A stretch of DNA of 64,000 nucleotides from JAAELZ01 sp965223465 (GTDB lineage: Bacteria; Pseudomonadota; Gammaproteobacteria; Arenicellales; Poriferihabitantaceae), in the NCBI GenBank assembly GCA_965223465.1, contig OZ245025.1:2976001-3040000 (forward strand), in the 5' to 3' direction. A model generated the notes under the pieces. It was not told the origin of the DNA. It did no database searches and was given only the letters and a program-made list of their open reading frames with translations. Within the stretch, counting starts at the first letter, position 1. Each line of letters starts with the position of its first letter. The position numbers and the translations under genes are program-made. Shown in pieces: positions 61,878-64,000 of the stretch.

Positions 61878-62450
61878 ATGAGCAACGTTAATTTACTACC
61901 CTGGCGTGAAGCACAACGCGCAGAAAATGATAAAAAACTACTCACGGTAAGTTTTATTTTCTGGGGTTTGTGTCTACTGGCTGGGTTTCTCGCTTTCAAG
62001 AATATTAGTGGCCAGTTGGAAGCGCAGCATGCACGAAATAAGTACCTCGAAAGAGAGATCGCAAATCTAGATCGAACCATCGCTGACATAGAAAAATTGC
62101 AAAAGGAAAAACAGGAGCTTATCGGGCGTATTGACGTAATTCAGAATTTACAGCAAGACCGTATGCAAATAGTGCACGTGTTTGATGATCTGGTGCGTAA
62201 ACTGCCAGCAGGTGTCACTTTTGATCGTATGAGCAAGAAAAGTAAACAAATTTCAATCGAAGGTAGGGCAGAGTCAAACACACGGGTTTCTGAGCTAATG
62301 AATAAGCTGGATACTTCAGAGTGGTTTGGTCAATCTGATCTTTCCGTGGTGAATCTGCATGAAACAGAGGACACCCAGTTAAGTGAGTTCGAGGTGGTGA
62401 TCACCGAGCGCATACAGGCACCGGAAAATGAACAAATGGAGTCAAACTAA
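61878..62450 (+). CDS. pilN: Type IV pilus assembly protein PilN
   Basis: PilN is an inner-membrane protein that couples PilM to PilO. The cytoplasmic start MSNVNLLPWREAQRAE carries the conserved INLLPWR-like peptide that binds PilM. A membrane segment (LTVSFIFWGLCLLAGFLAFK) is near residues 23-42, then a coiled coil and a ferredoxin-like fold. 190 residues. It begins three bases after pilM. Confidence 0.94.
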   Translation: MSNVNLLPWREAQRAENDKKLLTVSFIFWGLCLLAGFLAFKNISGQLEAQHARNKYLEREIANLDRTIADIEKLQKEKQELIGRIDVIQNLQQDRMQIVHVFDDLVRKLPAGVTFDRMSKKSKQISIEGRAESNTRVSELMNKLDTSEWFGQSDLSVVNLHETEDTQLSEFEVVITERIQAPENEQMESN

Positions 62451-63106
62451 TGGCCATATCTGATTCATTCAGCTCGTTGGGTAACGTCGACTATAACGAC
62501 ATATCATCATGGCCGTACATTCTGAAAATATTCGCATCCTTATTGCTGGGGATCGCGATCTTGGTGGGCATTTTCTTCGTTTTTTACCAGCCGAAAATGA
62601 AAGAAATTGAAACGGCCGAAACCAAGGAAAGCAATCTAAAGGTCGAGTTTGAGAGAAAACAAAAGCTAGCGGTCAATCTGCCTGCTTATGAGGAGCAGAT
62701 GATAGAGATCAAGGATCGATTCGATGAAGTGTTGAGGAAGCTACCTGACCAAAGCGAAGTACCTGCTTTATTAAAAGATATTTCCGAAGCAGGCTTGGAG
62801 CAAGGATTGGTATTTGAACGGTTTAAGCCGGCGCGGCCAGAGCAGAAGAACTTTTATGTGCAGTTGCCAATCGAGATTGAAGCAGCGGGCGGCTACCACC
62901 AACTTGCGAGCTTTATAAGTGCAATCGCAAACTTTGATCGGGTTGTTACGCTGGGTGACCTGGAAATTTCGCGTAATAAAAGTAACACAGAAACTGATAT
63001 TAATAAGCCGCTCGATTTTTCAGCTAACCTATATACCTATCACTATAGCGAACAGGAAAACCTGGACGCGCAAAATAATGATAACGTTTCACGTATTACT
63101 CAGTAA
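62450..63106 (+). CDS. pilO: Type IV pilus assembly protein PilO
   Basis: PilO pairs with PilN in the periplasm. It has a short cytoplasmic start, a membrane segment (ILKIFASLLLGIAILVGIFFVFY, residues ~24-46), a coiled coil (KEIETAETKESNLKVEFERKQKLAVNL), and a domain with FERFKPARPEQKNFYVQLPIEIEAAGGYHQLASFISAIANFDRVVTLGDLEI, the PilO signature. 218 residues. The ATG overlaps the pilN TAA, showing coupling. Confidence 0.95.
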   Translation: MAISDSFSSLGNVDYNDISSWPYILKIFASLLLGIAILVGIFFVFYQPKMKEIETAETKESNLKVEFERKQKLAVNLPAYEEQMIEIKDRFDEVLRKLPDQSEVPALLKDISEAGLEQGLVFERFKPARPEQKNFYVQLPIEIEAAGGYHQLASFISAIANFDRVVTLGDLEISRNKSNTETDINKPLDFSANLYTYHYSEQENLDAQNNDNVSRITQ

Positions 63107-63145
63107 TTCTAGTACATGCACATCATGATACCTCACCGAATATTG

Positions 63146-63673
63146 ATGAAAGCACGTTATATATCACTCATTATAGTGGTTTTTTTGTTGCAGGCGTGTG
63201 GCGAAAGTAAAGGATTGAGTGATTTACAAGCTTTTACCCAATCAGTCCGCCAAGCAGAGAAACCAAAGGTTGATCCTTTGCCGGAAATAGTGCCCGTGGA
63301 ACCATTTGAGTACGCTGCTTCATTGATCGGCAGCCCATTTGCCGAAGAAAATGTCATTCCCGAGGTGAGTAATAATACAGAGGTTCAAGTGGATGCGGTA
63401 TTGCCGGATCAAAATCGACAACGTCAGGCGTTGGAGTACTTCCCGCTTGATGCCCTAAAAATGGTCGGTACGCTGAAACAAAATAATCAGGTTTTTGCGA
63501 TTATTTTTGCACCTGATGACACAGTGCATCGTATCACCAAGGGAAACTACGCCGGAACGCAGCTAGGGCAGGTAGTAGATGTGACTGAAGCGGAAACTGT
63601 TCTTGAAGAAACCGTCAGAGCAAATAATGGGCAATGGGAAAAACGAAAAGTCAGTATTGCCTTGACTGAGTAA
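63146..63673 (+). CDS. pilP: Type IV pilus lipoprotein PilP
   Basis: PilP links the PilN/PilO inner-membrane complex to the PilQ secretin. Starting at ATG 63146 it has a lipoprotein signal MKARYISLIIVVFLLQACGES and 175 residues, the P. aeruginosa size. The C-terminal domain (LKMVGTLKQNNQVFAIIFAPDDTVHRITKGNYAGTQLGQVVDV) is the PilP beta-sandwich. Upstream in-frame starts at 63116 and 63125 would lengthen the signal and have no better ribosome site. Confidence 0.93.
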   Translation: MKARYISLIIVVFLLQACGESKGLSDLQAFTQSVRQAEKPKVDPLPEIVPVEPFEYAASLIGSPFAEENVIPEVSNNTEVQVDAVLPDQNRQRQALEYFPLDALKMVGTLKQNNQVFAIIFAPDDTVHRITKGNYAGTQLGQVVDVTEAETVLEETVRANNGQWEKRKVSIALTE

Positions 63674-63733
63674 ACGTAATATATATACGGTATTACAAAT
63701 CTTAAAATAACCTTAACCTCAACACTAAGAAAT

Positions 63734-64000
63734 ATGACCGATCTAACGGCCAAGCTAAAATGTAATCTGGGTAGACTCATGCATAAAGCGACAAATTCGG
63801 TCTTGTCGCGAACGTTTCGTCAGCTGATCACGATTAGCGCTGTCGGTGCGCTGCTTATCACAGCATCGGTCCCCAAATATGGAACCAGCGTTGGGTTGGT
63901 TTCAAGTGCAAACGCTGCGGAGGTACAGCACTTGCTCACTGGTATCGAAGCCAAGCATCTAGATAATAGCAGTATTGTTGTTGACATAGCCTTCGAAGAT
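63734..64000 (+). CDS. pilQ: Type IV pilus secretin PilQ, 5' part only
   Basis: The frame is open from ATG 63734 to the window end, 89 codons. A signal peptide with a long basic start (KLKCNLGRLMHKATNSVLSRTFRQLITI) runs to VSSANAAE, and the mature start VQHLLTGIEAKHLDNSSIVVDIAFED looks like the beginning of an AMIN domain, which in PilQ binds peptidoglycan. Position directly after pilP is decisive. The secretin domain lies beyond the window. An ATG at 63779 is a possible shorter start. Confidence 0.85.
   Translation, partial: MTDLTAKLKCNLGRLMHKATNSVLSRTFRQLITISAVGALLITASVPKYGTSVGLVSSANAAEVQHLLTGIEAKHLDNSSIVVDIAFED

Noticed and set aside
1..64000. CRISPR array, prophage, insertion sequence or toxin-antitoxin pair
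   Set aside because: No direct repeats with spacers, integrase, transposase or toxin-like pair were recognised anywhere in the window.

Overview
The window looks like chromosomal core DNA of a gammaproteobacterium of moderate GC content. Supporting marks are Hda, BamC, Smg, a TIGR02449/ZapA pair and pilMNOPQ, together with typical gene orders: tyrS divergent from M23 peptidase-anmK, rpe-gph-trpE, lon-hupB-ppiD, LysM-dprA-smg-topA, and purM-purN-DUF3108. A phosphoribulokinase of the Calvin-cycle (CbbP) kind, with Rpe and phosphoglycolate phosphatase, suggests possible autotrophy, but no RuBisCO is visible. I see no prophage, insertion sequence, CRISPR array, defence island or integration scar. 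The genus cannot be named from the sequence alone.

Layout. 1-7.0 kb (minus): M23 peptidase, anmK, Do-type protease, rpe, gph and the 5' part of trpE. 7.2-18.3 kb (plus): tyrS, dksA, TIGR02449, zapA, propionyl-CoA synthetase, lon, hupB, tRNA-Val, tRNA-Asp, ppiD and a TauE-type exporter. 18.3-19.8 kb (minus): pyrC and a Nudix hydrolase. 19.9-24.1 kb (plus): nadE, a GNAT acetyltransferase, hemW and a Sel1-repeat lipoprotein. 24.5-25.6 kb (minus): a secreted Gly/Asn-repeat protein. 25.9-27.3 kb (plus): SlyD-like PPIase, HemJ-like protein, trmL. 27.3-32 kb: argF and a flavin reductase-like gene divergent from argG and a sugar transferase, then rsfS. 32.5-37.4 kb: phosphoribulokinase, bamC, a small secreted protein, msrA and a porin. 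37.6-42.1 kb: PCMT-like, tolC, DUF3108, purN, purM. 42.2-49.4 kb: a CDP-alcohol phosphatidyltransferase, hda, a BON-LysM protein, topA, smg, dprA and a LysM protein. 49.6-58.7 kb: rplM-rpsI, an ArsR-like regulator, a membrane-anchored OmpA-like/helix-hairpin-helix pair, pmbA, tldD, a GT-C glycosyltransferase and argB. 58.8-64 kb: typA, then pilM, pilN, pilO, pilP and the start of pilQ.

The genes serve mostly housekeeping work: envelope maintenance, amino-acid and nucleotide synthesis, replication and translation control, proteostasis and type IV pili. Three groups are less ordinary. One is the Gly/Asn-repeat secreted protein, encoded by 27 tandem 12-bp units. The second is the OmpA-like/helix-hairpin-helix membrane pair at 51.0-52.9 kb. 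The third is a small secreted protein whose mature N terminus resembles that of the nearby porin.

Regulatory signals that can be read include an attenuator-like trpE leader, an intrinsic terminator between a good promoter and argF, a heat-shock-type promoter before lon, sigma-70-type promoters for dksA, hupB and rplM, and seven further intrinsic terminators. No clear undescribed system is proven. The regulatory leaders and the three unusual gene groups are the best leads.
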